Assembly (NCBI GenBank): GCA_020630805.1
Contig: JAHDIM010000018.1
Location: 1 to 34,539 of the forward strand
Origin: Anaerolineales bacterium
GTDB lineage: Bacteria > Chloroflexota > Anaerolineae > Anaerolineales > UBA6668
DNA: 34,539 nucleotides
Direction: 5' to 3'
Shown here: positions 8,269-16,279 of the stretch, piece after piece
How positions within the stretch are numbered: position 1 is the first letter of the stretch
Layout: every line of letters starts with the position of its first letter
The notes under the pieces: generated by a model
What the model was told of the DNA's origin: nothing
What the model saw: the letters and a program-made list of their open reading frames with translations, nothing else
Databases searched by the model: none
Made by a program: the position numbers and the translations under genes

Positions 8269-10505
8269 TGCGTCCCAATCGGTTGATTAAAACCTTTCCT
8301 TCTTTGGCTAGCCGCAGTATTGGGTGGAAGCTCAATACCGCACTTGGTACGCTACTGCTGCTGACGCTTGTTGTTGTGGCGTTTAGTCTGATTGGAAGTC
8401 GCTTTACAACGGCCAACATTGAGCGAACTACTGATTTACGCGTCCCAGCTGCGCTATCTTCGGTAGAAGCGCAAACGCAATTGTTGCAAATGGTTGCATC
8501 GGTGCGGGCATACTTAGTGTCCGGTGACAGCATTCACATTCGGGATTATCAGGCGACAAAATTGGAATTTGTCGCAAGTTTAGATGCCCTTACAGAGCTG
8601 TCACGTCAGGCCGACAACTCCTCACAAATTGAGAAGTTAGCAGAGCTACAGACGCTATTCTTGCAGTGGTCGCAGCTTGCAGAGCAAATGTTTCAACTGC
8701 ATGACAATCCCCGCCAGAACCAACCAGCCTTTCAAATTTATCGCAATGAGGTTCGTCCGCTAAGCGTTGAAATTTTGGGTGAAATGAGCGACATCATTGC
8801 GCTTCAGCAAAAGCGTGAAGTCTCAGTGGAAAACAGTATTTTGCTCAACGAAATGCTAGATTTCCAAACCTCGTTTGATGCCATCATTACCAACTTGCAC
8901 GCTTATGCTGTGACAGGCGATCTTAGTTTTAGAACCAGCTATATGACCCGCTTGCCGCTAAACACCGCGTCTTGGGAAGAACTTAGCCAAGGACGTGAGG
9001 CATTAACAGCAGAGCAGCAAGCGAAGTTAGACACAATTTCAACGCTACGGGAAGAGCTATTTGTTTTGCCATTCCAGATACTGACGGCAGTAGAAGGGGA
9101 TGAGGCGTACGCAGACCGCTATTTGTTTCGGACAGAAGCCGTCCCGCAAGCAGACGAGATGTCACAACTACTTGCCGAAATTACTGCGTCTGAACAGGAG
9201 CAATTACAGCAAGATCTCTCTTTGAATCGCGAACGATTGACCGCAGTGCAAATCCTAACAATCTTTTTGGGAGCGTTGTCTTTGGTCATTGCGGTGACAA
9301 CGGCAGTTGTGTTTCGTGAAATTATTGCAGGCGCGCTAAAGCGGTTGACACACACAGCGAATCGGATTGCAACTGGCGATTTGATTGTACGGGCAGAAGT
9401 TGAGTCCAACGATGAGATTGGTCAGCTTGCGACATCTTTCAACACAATGACGCAACAGTTGAGTCAAACCATTGATGACTTGAAAGACAAGACGCACCAA
9501 GCTGAAGCTGCCAGCACAGCGAAGAGCCGTTTTCTGGCTAACATGAGCCACGAATTGCGGACTCCGTTAAACGGGATATTGGGATATGCCCATTATTTAG
9601 GACAGCAGCCTAGTTTGCGTTCCACTGAGCAGAACGCGGTGCAAGTGATTGAGCAAAGCGGCCGTCATTTGTTGGTGCTAATTGATGACTTGCTTGACCT
9701 TTCAAAAATTGAGGCAGAAAAGTTAGAGCTTTTTCCAGCGGAAGTGGATCTTGAACGGTTGTTGTCTGAACTCGTGCAAATGTTCACGATTAACGTAAAC
9801 AAGAAGCCCGAAATTGAATTTAGGCACAACATTAACGCTGACATTCCAAGGTATATCTTGGTCGATGCCACGCGACTACGCCAGATCCTGATCAATCTGT
9901 TGAGTAATGCGTTCAAGTTCACAGAAACGGGGTATGTTGCCTTCAATGTCCTAAACGTATCCCAGACACCAGATGTTGAAACCCACTTGCGGTTTGAGGT
10001 ATTGGACAGTGGCATTGGCATGTCGTCAGCCCAAATTGAACAAATCTTTACTCCATTTGAGCAAGTTGGGTCGTCAAAACATCGGGCCGCTGGTGCAGGT
10101 CTAGGGCTAGCGATTAGCAAGCGCTTGGCAGAAGCAATGGGTGGCACGCTGAGTGTCACTAGCCAGCCCCAAGCAGGTAGTCAATTTTGTTTAGAGTTGG
10201 TGCTGCCAGTGCTAACGACGCAGGCTAGCATACAGCCAATTACGCATTCCACGACGGTTATGCAAGGGCCTAGCGTTGAATTTGCTTTGCCTCAGCTGAC
10301 GGTATTGCAAAGCTTGCATGACCTCGCCATGAAAGGCGCTTTACCAAAAATTGGAAAACAAGCCCGGAAATTAGCAAAACAAAATCCAAACTATAAAGAA
10401 TTTAGCAGCACGTTACAGCAATTGGTGAACAATTTCGATGAAGATGGGATTTTTCTGCTGCTTAATCAATCTATGGATACACAATCAAAAGTGGAGGAAC
10501 ACTAA
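8268..10505 (+). CDS. Transmembrane sensor histidine kinase with two CHASE3-like modules
   Basis: 745 residues from the ATG at 8268, which overlaps the previous stop as TGATG; the track's TTG start one codon earlier is less likely. Transmembrane helices lie at about 22-42 and 327-349. The region between is helical and contains two similar motifs, RAYLVSGDSIHIRDY and HAYAVTGDLSFRTSY, which match the CHASE3 pattern, so the sensor appears to be a tandem CHASE3-like pair. HAMP follows (about 350-403), then HisKA with His428 (MSHELRTPLNG) and HATPase (NLLSNAFKFT, DSGIGM, GAGLGLAISKRLAEAMGG). A C-terminal helical tail (about 680-745, LKKGAL-type repeats ending NNFDEDGIFLLL) resembles tails of hybrid kinases. 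It has no receiver of its own, so the receiver on the kinase at 4746 is a natural phosphoacceptor. Confidence 0.9.
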   Translation: MRPNRLIKTFPSLASRSIGWKLNTALGTLLLLTLVVVAFSLIGSRFTTANIERTTDLRVPAALSSVEAQTQLLQMVASVRAYLVSGDSIHIRDYQATKLEFVASLDALTELSRQADNSSQIEKLAELQTLFLQWSQLAEQMFQLHDNPRQNQPAFQIYRNEVRPLSVEILGEMSDIIALQQKREVSVENSILLNEMLDFQTSFDAIITNLHAYAVTGDLSFRTSYMTRLPLNTASWEELSQGREALTAEQQAKLDTISTLREELFVLPFQILTAVEGDEAYADRYLFRTEAVPQADEMSQLLAEITASEQEQLQQDLSLNRERLTAVQILTIFLGALSLVIAVTTAVVFREIIAGALKRLTHTANRIATGDLIVRAEVESNDEIGQLATSFNTMTQQLSQTIDDLKDKTHQAEAASTAKSRFLANMSHELRTPLNGILGYAHYLGQQPSLRSTEQNAVQVIEQSGRHLLVLIDDLLDLSKIEAEKLELFPAEVDLERLLSELVQMFTINVNKKPEIEFRHNINADIPRYILVDATRLRQILINLLSNAFKFTETGYVAFNVLNVSQTPDVETHLRFEVLDSGIGMSSAQIEQIFTPFEQVGSSKHRAAGAGLGLAISKRLAEAMGGTLSVTSQPQAGSQFCLELVLPVLTTQASIQPITHSTTVMQGPSVEFALPQLTVLQSLHDLAMKGALPKIGKQARKLAKQNPNYKEFSSTLQQLVNNFDEDGIFLLLNQSMDTQSKVEEH

Positions 10506-10507
10506 CA

Positions 10508-10813
10508 GTGGTCATTATTGCAGGTGAGTTCAAACTGAATCCAGAAAGACGTAGTGAGGCATTGGAAGCCATGCGCATTGCCTCAGAGAAAACTTTGGCA
10601 AATGACAAAGGGTGCATCCAATATCATTTCTATCAAGAGATTTCTGACCCAGATACAGTCTTGGTATTCGAAAGATGGGCTTCCTATGAAGATATTTTGG
10701 CGCATGTAATGTCAGCGCATATGCCCGCTTTTCACAAAGCGTTGAATGAAACGGTTATTGATCGTGACATTTTTATCTATCAAGATGTTGTGGAAGAACC
10801 GTGTTTGGTGTGA
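10508..10813 (+). CDS. Antibiotic biosynthesis monooxygenase (ABM)-domain protein
   Basis: 101-residue protein of the dimeric alpha/beta-barrel ABM/YgiN group. Typical features are the opening strand VIIAGEFKLNPERRSEALEA, then KGCIQYHFYQEISDPD, LVFERWASYEDILAH and HMPAFHKAL. Members include quinol monooxygenases and small-molecule oxygenases that need no cofactor; the substrate cannot be told here. The start is GTG with a good GGAGG about ten bases upstream. It follows the sensor kinase by two bases and is the last gene before a clear terminator, so it belongs to the signalling operon. Confidence 0.85.
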   Translation: MVIIAGEFKLNPERRSEALEAMRIASEKTLANDKGCIQYHFYQEISDPDTVLVFERWASYEDILAHVMSAHMPAFHKALNETVIDRDIFIYQDVVEEPCLV

Positions 10814-10862
10814 CGTTCTAAATCAGCTCAATTTCTAAGCGCAAAAATTGATACTCTAATGG

Positions 10863-10886
10863 GCCACGGCTTGCCGTGGCGTTTTT
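10863..10886 (+). terminator. Rho-independent terminator of the signalling operon
   Basis: GCCACGGC-TT-GCCGTGGC forms an 8-bp GC-rich inverted repeat (practical loop about four bases), followed by GTTTTTG. It lies 50 bases after the ABM gene. A near-identical copy ends the next operon at 14830. Confidence 0.85.
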
Positions 10887-10899
10887 GATTCTCCAAGAT

Positions 10900-10938
10900 C
10901 TTTAGCAAATCTTTAGAAAACCTTTGCCAATGCTTTAG
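10900..10938 (+). promoter_or_regulatory. Four direct repeats with 11-bp period (OmpR/PhoB-type binding array)
   Basis: CTTTAG begins at 10900, 10911 and 10933, and CTTTGC at 10922, so four hexamers are spaced exactly 11 bases apart. Direct repeats at 11 bp are the known binding pattern of OmpR/PhoB-family regulators, which bind head-to-tail on one face of DNA. An OmpR-family regulator is encoded downstream in the same operon (12766). A TATGCT at 10949-10954 sits about ten bases after the last repeat, the spacing of PhoB-activated promoters that lack a -35 box. Autoregulation is inference. Confidence 0.65.
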
Positions 10939-11004
10939 TCCACATTCATATGCTTCTTTGTACCGATGCCAACTATTGAACTCATAACGTACAAGGAGAC
11001 CAGA

Positions 11005-12261
11005 ATGATTACCAAATTACAAAAGAAAATTGTGCAGCTTAGCCTGCTAAGCGCGATTGTTGCGCTCTTACTCGTAGCATGTGGCGGTGCACCGACAGCC
11101 GAGCCAGAAGCCGCCATTGAAGAAGAACCAGCGATAGAAGAAGCCGCTGAAGAGCTGGAAGCAGAAACGGAGGAGATGGTCGATGCCGATGATGCCGATA
11201 GCGATGACATGGCAATGGCCGAGGACATCAATGTCTTTTTCCAAATGCCAACTGCCAACGCCATAGTGCCACCAACATTCACGGTTGAAATGGGCGCGCT
11301 TGGAGTCGCTGTAGATCCAGCCGGTGAGATCTTAGAGAACTCAGGGCATATGCACATCTTGGTAGATACTGACTTTATTCCAGCCGGTGAGGTCATTCCA
11401 AATGATGAACAACATCTCCACTTTGGTGATGCCTCTACCTCAACCGAACTGACGCTGTCACCAGGGTCACATACGCTGCGTTTGCAGCTGGCTAATGGCG
11501 CACACATTGCCCTGGACGGTGATCAATATCGCGATGAAATTGTGATCACGGTAAGTGAAAATGCAGCAGCCCAGTCAGTCCGCTTTGCAAGTCCGCTTAC
11601 AGGTGCAACTGTGCCGCCAACCTTTAATATCAACATGGCTGCTGCTGGACTAATTGTAGAGCCTGCGGGCGAAATTACAGAGTTAGGCGGTCATATGCAT
11701 ATCCTTGTGAATACTGACTTTATCCCGGCTGGTGATGTTATTCCAAGCGATGAACAGCACTTGCACTATGGGAAAGCCCAACTAGACACAGAACTGACGC
11801 TTGAGCCAGGCGAGCATACCTTGCGCTTGCAATTTGCCAACGGAGCGCACATTGCGCTGGAAGGCGATCAATATCGTGATGAGATCGTGATCAATGTCGC
11901 AGAAGATGCCGCTGCACAATCCGTGTCATTCGTAGCCCCACTTGATGGCAGTGAAGTGTCTGAAACCTTTACTGTCAACATGACAGCGGCTGGTCTCTTT
12001 GTTGAAGGTGCCGGTGCTGTATTGCGCGGTACTGGTGGGCATATGCATATTCTCATCAATACCGACTTTATTGAACCGGGCAGTGTTGTGCCTAGTGATG
12101 AGCAACACTTGCACTTTGGTGGCGGCCAAACCAGCGCTGAAATTACGTTGCCTGAAGGTGAGCACACGTTGCGACTGCAAATGGCAAATGGCGCACACTT
12201 GGCATTGGAAGGCGACCAATATCGTGATGAGATCACGATCACGGTAGGTGACGAATACTAA
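11005..12261 (+). CDS. Lipoprotein with three tandem DUF4399 domains
   Basis: Surface or periplasmic-side lipoprotein of 418 residues. The start at 11005 is preferred over the track's 10966 because AAGGAG precedes it by eight bases and the signal peptide then begins MITKLQKK. The lipobox is LVAC with Cys26. An acidic Glu/Ala linker (about 30-75) leads to three homologous repeats of about 100-110 residues, each with GHMHIL(V/I), IP.DEQHLH(F/Y)G, HTLRLQ.ANGAH and a closing DQYRDEI. These are DUF4399 features. The conserved His-Met-His and His-Leu-His residues could form metal sites. It is the first gene of a unit with a cytochrome c and a two-component system. The function of DUF4399 is unknown; copper or heme-related binding is a speculation. 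Confidence 0.85.
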   Translation: MITKLQKKIVQLSLLSAIVALLLVACGGAPTAEPEAAIEEEPAIEEAAEELEAETEEMVDADDADSDDMAMAEDINVFFQMPTANAIVPPTFTVEMGALGVAVDPAGEILENSGHMHILVDTDFIPAGEVIPNDEQHLHFGDASTSTELTLSPGSHTLRLQLANGAHIALDGDQYRDEIVITVSENAAAQSVRFASPLTGATVPPTFNINMAAAGLIVEPAGEITELGGHMHILVNTDFIPAGDVIPSDEQHLHYGKAQLDTELTLEPGEHTLRLQFANGAHIALEGDQYRDEIVINVAEDAAAQSVSFVAPLDGSEVSETFTVNMTAAGLFVEGAGAVLRGTGGHMHILINTDFIEPGSVVPSDEQHLHFGGGQTSAEITLPEGEHTLRLQMANGAHLALEGDQYRDEITITVGDEY

Positions 12262-12279
12262 CCGCGCTTAGGTATACTA

Positions 12280-12741
12280 ATGAACAGATCAATTCCGAAA
12301 GATAATGGGATGACTGTCGTGCTAATTGCGTGCGCCCTCACCTTTGTGCTGATGCTGCTCGCAAGCTGGTTTACGTACCAAGTCATTAGCGCCGATGTTG
12401 CCCGCCAAGCTGCAATTGCCCTAGATCCGAATGCGCGGCCACCGGCCGAGCTATGGACTGCAATGGGGTGTTCTGCTTGCCACGATCTTTCTGAAGTGCA
12501 AAGTGCTGGCAACAAAGGGCAACCGGGTCCCTATATGGGGGGCTTGGACGCCGTAGCAGCAGACCGCGTTGCGGGTGAAAACGCACTGGCGTATATCAAA
12601 ACCAGTATTGTGGATCCCAATGCCTATGTGCTGGACGGTTATGTTGCGAACATCATGCCGCAAAACTTTTCCGAAAAGATGTCAGCCTCTGAAATAGAGA
12701 TGCTGGCAGCTTGGATCCTTGATCAGAATCGCGAACAATAA
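12280..12741 (+). CDS. Membrane-anchored monoheme cytochrome c
   Basis: 153 residues. One N-terminal transmembrane anchor (about 12-36) is followed by an outward-facing class I-like cytochrome c domain. The heme-binding motif is CSACH (Cys64, Cys67, His68), with a probable axial Met126 in NIMPQNF near the end. The ILDQ-containing C-terminal helix is typical. It likely carries electrons at the outer face of the membrane, perhaps to an oxidase or to a partner of the upstream DUF4399 lipoprotein. It starts 18 bases after that gene and is followed within 24 bases by the response regulator, so all appear co-transcribed. Its donor and acceptor are unknown. Confidence 0.88.
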   Translation: MNRSIPKDNGMTVVLIACALTFVLMLLASWFTYQVISADVARQAAIALDPNARPPAELWTAMGCSACHDLSEVQSAGNKGQPGPYMGGLDAVAADRVAGENALAYIKTSIVDPNAYVLDGYVANIMPQNFSEKMSASEIEMLAAWILDQNREQ

Positions 12742-12765
12742 GCCAATGAGTCTTTGGTCCAAACT

Positions 12766-13458
12766 ATGTCAACCACAATCCTGCTAGTAGAAGATGAGCC
12801 TGCTGCAGCGCAAATGCTGAAGCTCTACTTGGAGGTCGAAGGTTATACATTGGTTTGGGCCGAGGATGGTCCCGCAGCAGAAGCTGCATTTCATGCGAAT
12901 GCGCCGGCCTTGGCGATTATTGATGTCATGCTTCCCGGCTTTGATGGCATTGAGCTTTGCAAGCGCATTCGCAAAACTTCGTTTATCCCCATTATTCTGC
13001 TGACAGCCCAAACCATGGATGTTCAAAAAGCCATTGGGCTTGGGTCTGGTGCAGATGATTACATCACCAAACCTTACAGCCCCGTTGAATTGATAGCACG
13101 CATCAAGGCGTTGCTGCGGCGTAGTTATGATTTCCAGCCACCAGTTGCTCCAACTAAACTGTTAGGCGGCCCCCGCCTTTTACTTGATCCGAAAAAGTTC
13201 ACCATCACGCTAGATGGCATTGAAGTCAATACCACCGTTTTAGAGTTCCGCATTCTTGAAGAGCTAATGCGACATCCTGGCTGGGTCTACAGCCGACTGC
13301 ATCTGTTACAACAAGTCTGGGAAATTGAAGACGAAAGTGGGGTGGAGACAGTGACGGTTCACGTCAGTAACCTGCGAAAAAAACTGGGTGCAACAGGTGA
13401 GCAACTCATCAAAACTGTGCGTGGGGTTGGCTATGTCTATCAAGAAGAAACGTCATGA
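12766..13458 (+). CDS. OmpR/PhoB-family response regulator
   Basis: Response regulator of 230 residues from the ATG at 12766 (the track's TTG at 12754 adds four residues before the conserved TTILLVEDE). The receiver has Asp52 (IIDVMLPGFDG) and Lys101 (YITKPY). A winged-helix Trans_reg_C domain occupies about 135-228, with VTVHVSNLRKKLG as recognition helix and VRGVGYVY as the wing. It pairs with the kinase that overlaps its stop as ATGA. The 11-bp direct repeats upstream of 11005 are its most plausible target. Confidence 0.92.
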   Translation: MSTTILLVEDEPAAAQMLKLYLEVEGYTLVWAEDGPAAEAAFHANAPALAIIDVMLPGFDGIELCKRIRKTSFIPIILLTAQTMDVQKAIGLGSGADDYITKPYSPVELIARIKALLRRSYDFQPPVAPTKLLGGPRLLLDPKKFTITLDGIEVNTTVLEFRILEELMRHPGWVYSRLHLLQQVWEIEDESGVETVTVHVSNLRKKLGATGEQLIKTVRGVGYVYQEETS

Positions 13459-14807
13459 GAAATCGTCTCTTTGTCAGTTTCATTGCTATTGTTGTCACCA
13501 CGGTTGTCGCGTTACTGATCGCGATTCAAACTAATATTGGTGCAACCTTCGATGACTTTCGGGGGGCGCACATAGGGGCGCATTTGCAGCACGTGCCGCA
13601 GGAACTGTCTGCGCACTATCAGACTGTTGGCTCTTGGGATGGCATTGGCCCGGTTCTAGAGCACATCAGCACCACACTCAATATGGAAGTTGGGCTAGTG
13701 GATGTGGATGACAACCTAGTGGCGGCAACCTCTTTAGAGATTAGTGACATTGCCTTCAACTTAGATGTTGAACGTGCGGATTTGGCGGTTGAGATCAAAG
13801 ACCCAGCAAGCAGCGCGGTTGTCGGAACAGCTTTTTTTCGCAGCAGTCCCCTCATCAAACAGCGTGATCAGCTATTTCTGCAACAGCTGTATCGCGTTGC
13901 ACTGTGGGTAGGGCTGAGCGTCCTCGGGCTGGCGGTGCTGCTGAGCTATTGGCTGTCCAATACCATTAGTAAGCCACTCAACCAGCTGAGTCAAGCGGCA
14001 GCGAATATACCCAAAGGCCATTACGACATTGCGGTGGATCGGTCTAGCGACCCTGAAATTGATTCTTTGGTCGTGGCACTGACTCACATGGGCGCGGAGA
14101 TTGGTAAGCTAGAAAAGATGCGCCGCAACTTAGTCACCAATATCTCGCACGACTTGCGCACACCGCTAACTGTGGTCAATGGTTATTTAGAAGGCCTCCG
14201 CAACGGTGCCATTGCAGACCGGCGCACAGCTGAGAAAGTGTTTGAGATTATGCACACTGAGATTCAATATCTCACCACGCTTGTAGAGTCTCTCAATGAA
14301 GTGGCTGCGTTAGATTCGGGCGAAATTCCGTTAAATTACGCTGTTGTCAGCGTACGGTCACTTGTGCGCCAAGCGGTGGATCGCATCAGGCCGAATGCAG
14401 ACTTGCACTCGATACGTGTGCATGACAAGTACACCCACATTGACCAAGACACTTTCATCAAAGTTGATCCCGTCAAATTTGGGCAGGCGCTTTTCAATCT
14501 GCTCGACAACGCCCTGCATTATTCACCGCCCGACGGACGACTCTGTATTGCTGTCACTGCCACGGAGTCCGAACTCTGCTTTGCCGTCAAAGACCGTGGC
14601 GATGGTGTCCTGCCAGAGCATCAGCCGTTTATTTTTGAACGCTTTTATCGCGCTGACCCGAATCGCAACCGGAAACAACATGGCTACGGCATGGGACTTT
14701 CCATTGTGCGATCTGTCGTCCACGCCCACGGCGGGCGCGTCTGGGTAGATAGCAGTGGTGTGCCAGGTGAAGAGACAGTCTTTACCATTGCGTTACCGAT
14801 TGGGTAA
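13455..14807 (+). CDS. Sensor histidine kinase (EnvZ/BaeS type)
   Basis: 450 residues. Transmembrane helices lie at about 5-24 and 148-168, enclosing an extracytoplasmic sensor of some 120 residues with no recognised ligand motif. HAMP follows (about 169-222), then HisKA with His232 (NISHDLRTPLTVVNGY) and HATPase (LLDNALHYSPPDG, DRGDGV, GYGMGLSIV). Its ATG overlaps the regulator stop (ATGA), giving a standard cognate pair. Co-location with a cytochrome and DUF4399 lipoprotein suggests it senses a redox, metal or envelope signal; this is inference. Confidence 0.92.
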   Translation: MRNRLFVSFIAIVVTTVVALLIAIQTNIGATFDDFRGAHIGAHLQHVPQELSAHYQTVGSWDGIGPVLEHISTTLNMEVGLVDVDDNLVAATSLEISDIAFNLDVERADLAVEIKDPASSAVVGTAFFRSSPLIKQRDQLFLQQLYRVALWVGLSVLGLAVLLSYWLSNTISKPLNQLSQAAANIPKGHYDIAVDRSSDPEIDSLVVALTHMGAEIGKLEKMRRNLVTNISHDLRTPLTVVNGYLEGLRNGAIADRRTAEKVFEIMHTEIQYLTTLVESLNEVAALDSGEIPLNYAVVSVRSLVRQAVDRIRPNADLHSIRVHDKYTHIDQDTFIKVDPVKFGQALFNLLDNALHYSPPDGRLCIAVTATESELCFAVKDRGDGVLPEHQPFIFERFYRADPNRNRKQHGYGMGLSIVRSVVHAHGGRVWVDSSGVPGEETVFTIALPIG

Positions 14808-14829
14808 ATAATCTAGGAATGTGTGTTGC

Positions 14830-14851
14830 GCCACGGCTTGCCGTGGCGTTT
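14830..14851 (+). terminator. Rho-independent terminator of the cytochrome/two-component operon
   Basis: GCCACGGC-TT-GCCGTGGC followed by GTTTTAG, 22 bases after the kinase stop. The core hairpin is identical to the one at 10863, and the next bases (GATTC) match too, so the two are a duplicated terminator element. Confidence 0.8.
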
Positions 14852-14940
14852 TAGATTCCTCAAACGCGCACAAAATCGCACATATGGTGCGATTACGTGA
14901 CAAATATACCGGTTGTAGGCTTGTGTAAGCATTATTCTAT

Positions 14941-14972
14941 TAACGCAATCAACTCGGCTGATGATTGCGTTA
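14941..14972 (+). promoter_or_regulatory. 11-bp hairpin abutting the ribosome-binding site of the first SPFH gene
   Basis: TAACGCAATCA and TGATTGCGTTA form a perfect 11-bp inverted repeat with a 10-nt loop. The right arm ends where AGAGGA, the probable Shine-Dalgarno for the ATG at 14981, begins. It could be a leader structure modulating translation, or a DNA operator near a promoter (AT-rich TATTCTATTAA just upstream). Confidence 0.5.
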
Positions 14973-14980
14973 GAGGAATT

Positions 14981-16270
14981 ATGAGGCAAAGGAACAAAAA
15001 GCAACTCAAAACATATAGCAAAAAACTAGGAATTGGCAGCGTGGTTATGTTGATTGTTTTGGCAATATGGCGTTTTACAGGGTATTCACCGCGCTTGGTT
15101 TTTATTGATATTTTCGTGTTTTGTATCAGCTTTATTGTGATGTTGGTCATTACGAGCCAATTCATCCTACCTGTATCGAGTAATTCAGGCAGGAGCCAAG
15201 CATTGTGGCGATTCCTGAGTTATTTAGATCCATGGAATCAGCAGCCAATCTTAGTTGTTAAGGATGGCGAATTAATTGAAAGGCGTGGTGAACGACATAA
15301 ATCAGGGCCAGGTGTTGTGTTGGTGTACCCTGGAAATGCAATTGTGGTGCAAACGCCAACTAAATTTGTTGAGTCTCGAAACTCAGGTGTGGTCTTTCTA
15401 AAAGAGAAACAGCGCCTTCGCGAGTATCTTGATTTACGACCACATTTATTTTTGATCAATGACGTTTACGCGCGAACTAGCGACGGAATTGAAGTAATGG
15501 CAGAACTGAATGTGTCATTCAGGCTTAGTCGACGTCGAAATGGCTCTGAAAGTGCATCACACATCACTCATCCATACGGAGCCCCTTTTGCGGGGCCCTT
15601 GGACAAAGCATTTGATGCTGTGTATCGCGGTGAAGCCGTAGCTCAGCAAGCGGAAACAGCGTATTGGTCTGATTTACCTATCAAGATTGCAGTTGATGTT
15701 TGGCGTAGTGTAATGCTGGATTACAACCTGAACATGTTGTTTCCGAAAGGGTCCGCTATGGTTGGGGCAAAAGGATTGTTAGGAGAAATTGAAGAGAAAA
15801 CGTATCGACGATTAACAACCGACTCTCATTATAAAAATCAAATCAATCCCTTCATGATGGCACCAAGTCAGATTCTTGAACGACGAGGAATTGAGATCAA
15901 GAGCGTCAACATTCAACGGTTATATTTGACCGAGCGTTTGGCAGAAGAGCATGGATCTGAATGGCGTCGTCGTTGGGAGGAGGAGCTTAGTGAACAAACG
16001 CGAAGTGCAGATTGGGATATTACCCAAGCTCGAAATAGTGGCCGCAATATTGCCCAAGCTGCATTTGCAGAAGCCGCACTGAATAACATTGACCCATTTG
16101 GTAGTCATAAGCAAATCAGCTTAGGCATTCTAAATACGATACGTGAATTTCTGAATTTGCACACGATAGGAGTTCAGTTGTCGCACTATCAAGACGTATT
16201 TAGTCATCTCCAGTCTTGGATTGATGATCATACTGATCATGGTGATTGGATTTTTAAACGCAGGATGTAA
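14981..16270 (+). CDS. SPFH/band-7-like membrane protein, first of a pair
   Basis: 429 residues from the ATG at 14981, chosen over the track's GTG at 14897 because AGAGGA precedes it and the extra 28 residues would be read through a hairpin. A basic N-terminus leads to two transmembrane helices (about 17-32 and 37-64). The soluble part has an SPFH-like pattern: SGPGVVLVYPGNAIVVQTP (about 108-126), a strand-turn ARTSDGIEVMAELNVSFRL (about 164-182), and a helical, charged C-terminal half. SPFH proteins assemble into membrane-associated rings that organise proteases, lipids or cell-wall enzymes. The next gene, nine bases away, encodes a larger relative. No known subfamily is recognised; the function is unknown. 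Confidence 0.6.
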   Translation: MRQRNKKQLKTYSKKLGIGSVVMLIVLAIWRFTGYSPRLVFIDIFVFCISFIVMLVITSQFILPVSSNSGRSQALWRFLSYLDPWNQQPILVVKDGELIERRGERHKSGPGVVLVYPGNAIVVQTPTKFVESRNSGVVFLKEKQRLREYLDLRPHLFLINDVYARTSDGIEVMAELNVSFRLSRRRNGSESASHITHPYGAPFAGPLDKAFDAVYRGEAVAQQAETAYWSDLPIKIAVDVWRSVMLDYNLNMLFPKGSAMVGAKGLLGEIEEKTYRRLTTDSHYKNQINPFMMAPSQILERRGIEIKSVNIQRLYLTERLAEEHGSEWRRRWEEELSEQTRSADWDITQARNSGRNIAQAAFAEAALNNIDPFGSHKQISLGILNTIREFLNLHTIGVQLSHYQDVFSHLQSWIDDHTDHGDWIFKRRM

Positions 16271-16279
16271 TAGGGAATT

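Noticed and set aside
10966-11004. Upstream start of the DUF4399 ORF
   Set aside because: The ATG at 11005 has AAGGAG at good spacing and gives a proper lipoprotein signal peptide.
10935-11507. 190-aa minus-strand ORF rich in Ser/Ala
   Set aside because: Antisense to the Glu/Ala-rich linker and first repeat of the DUF4399 lipoprotein; the Ser bias is the complement of that composition.
14897-14980. GTG start extending the first SPFH protein by 28 residues
   Set aside because: The extension would run through an 11-bp hairpin and lacks a ribosome-binding site; 14981 has AGAGGA.
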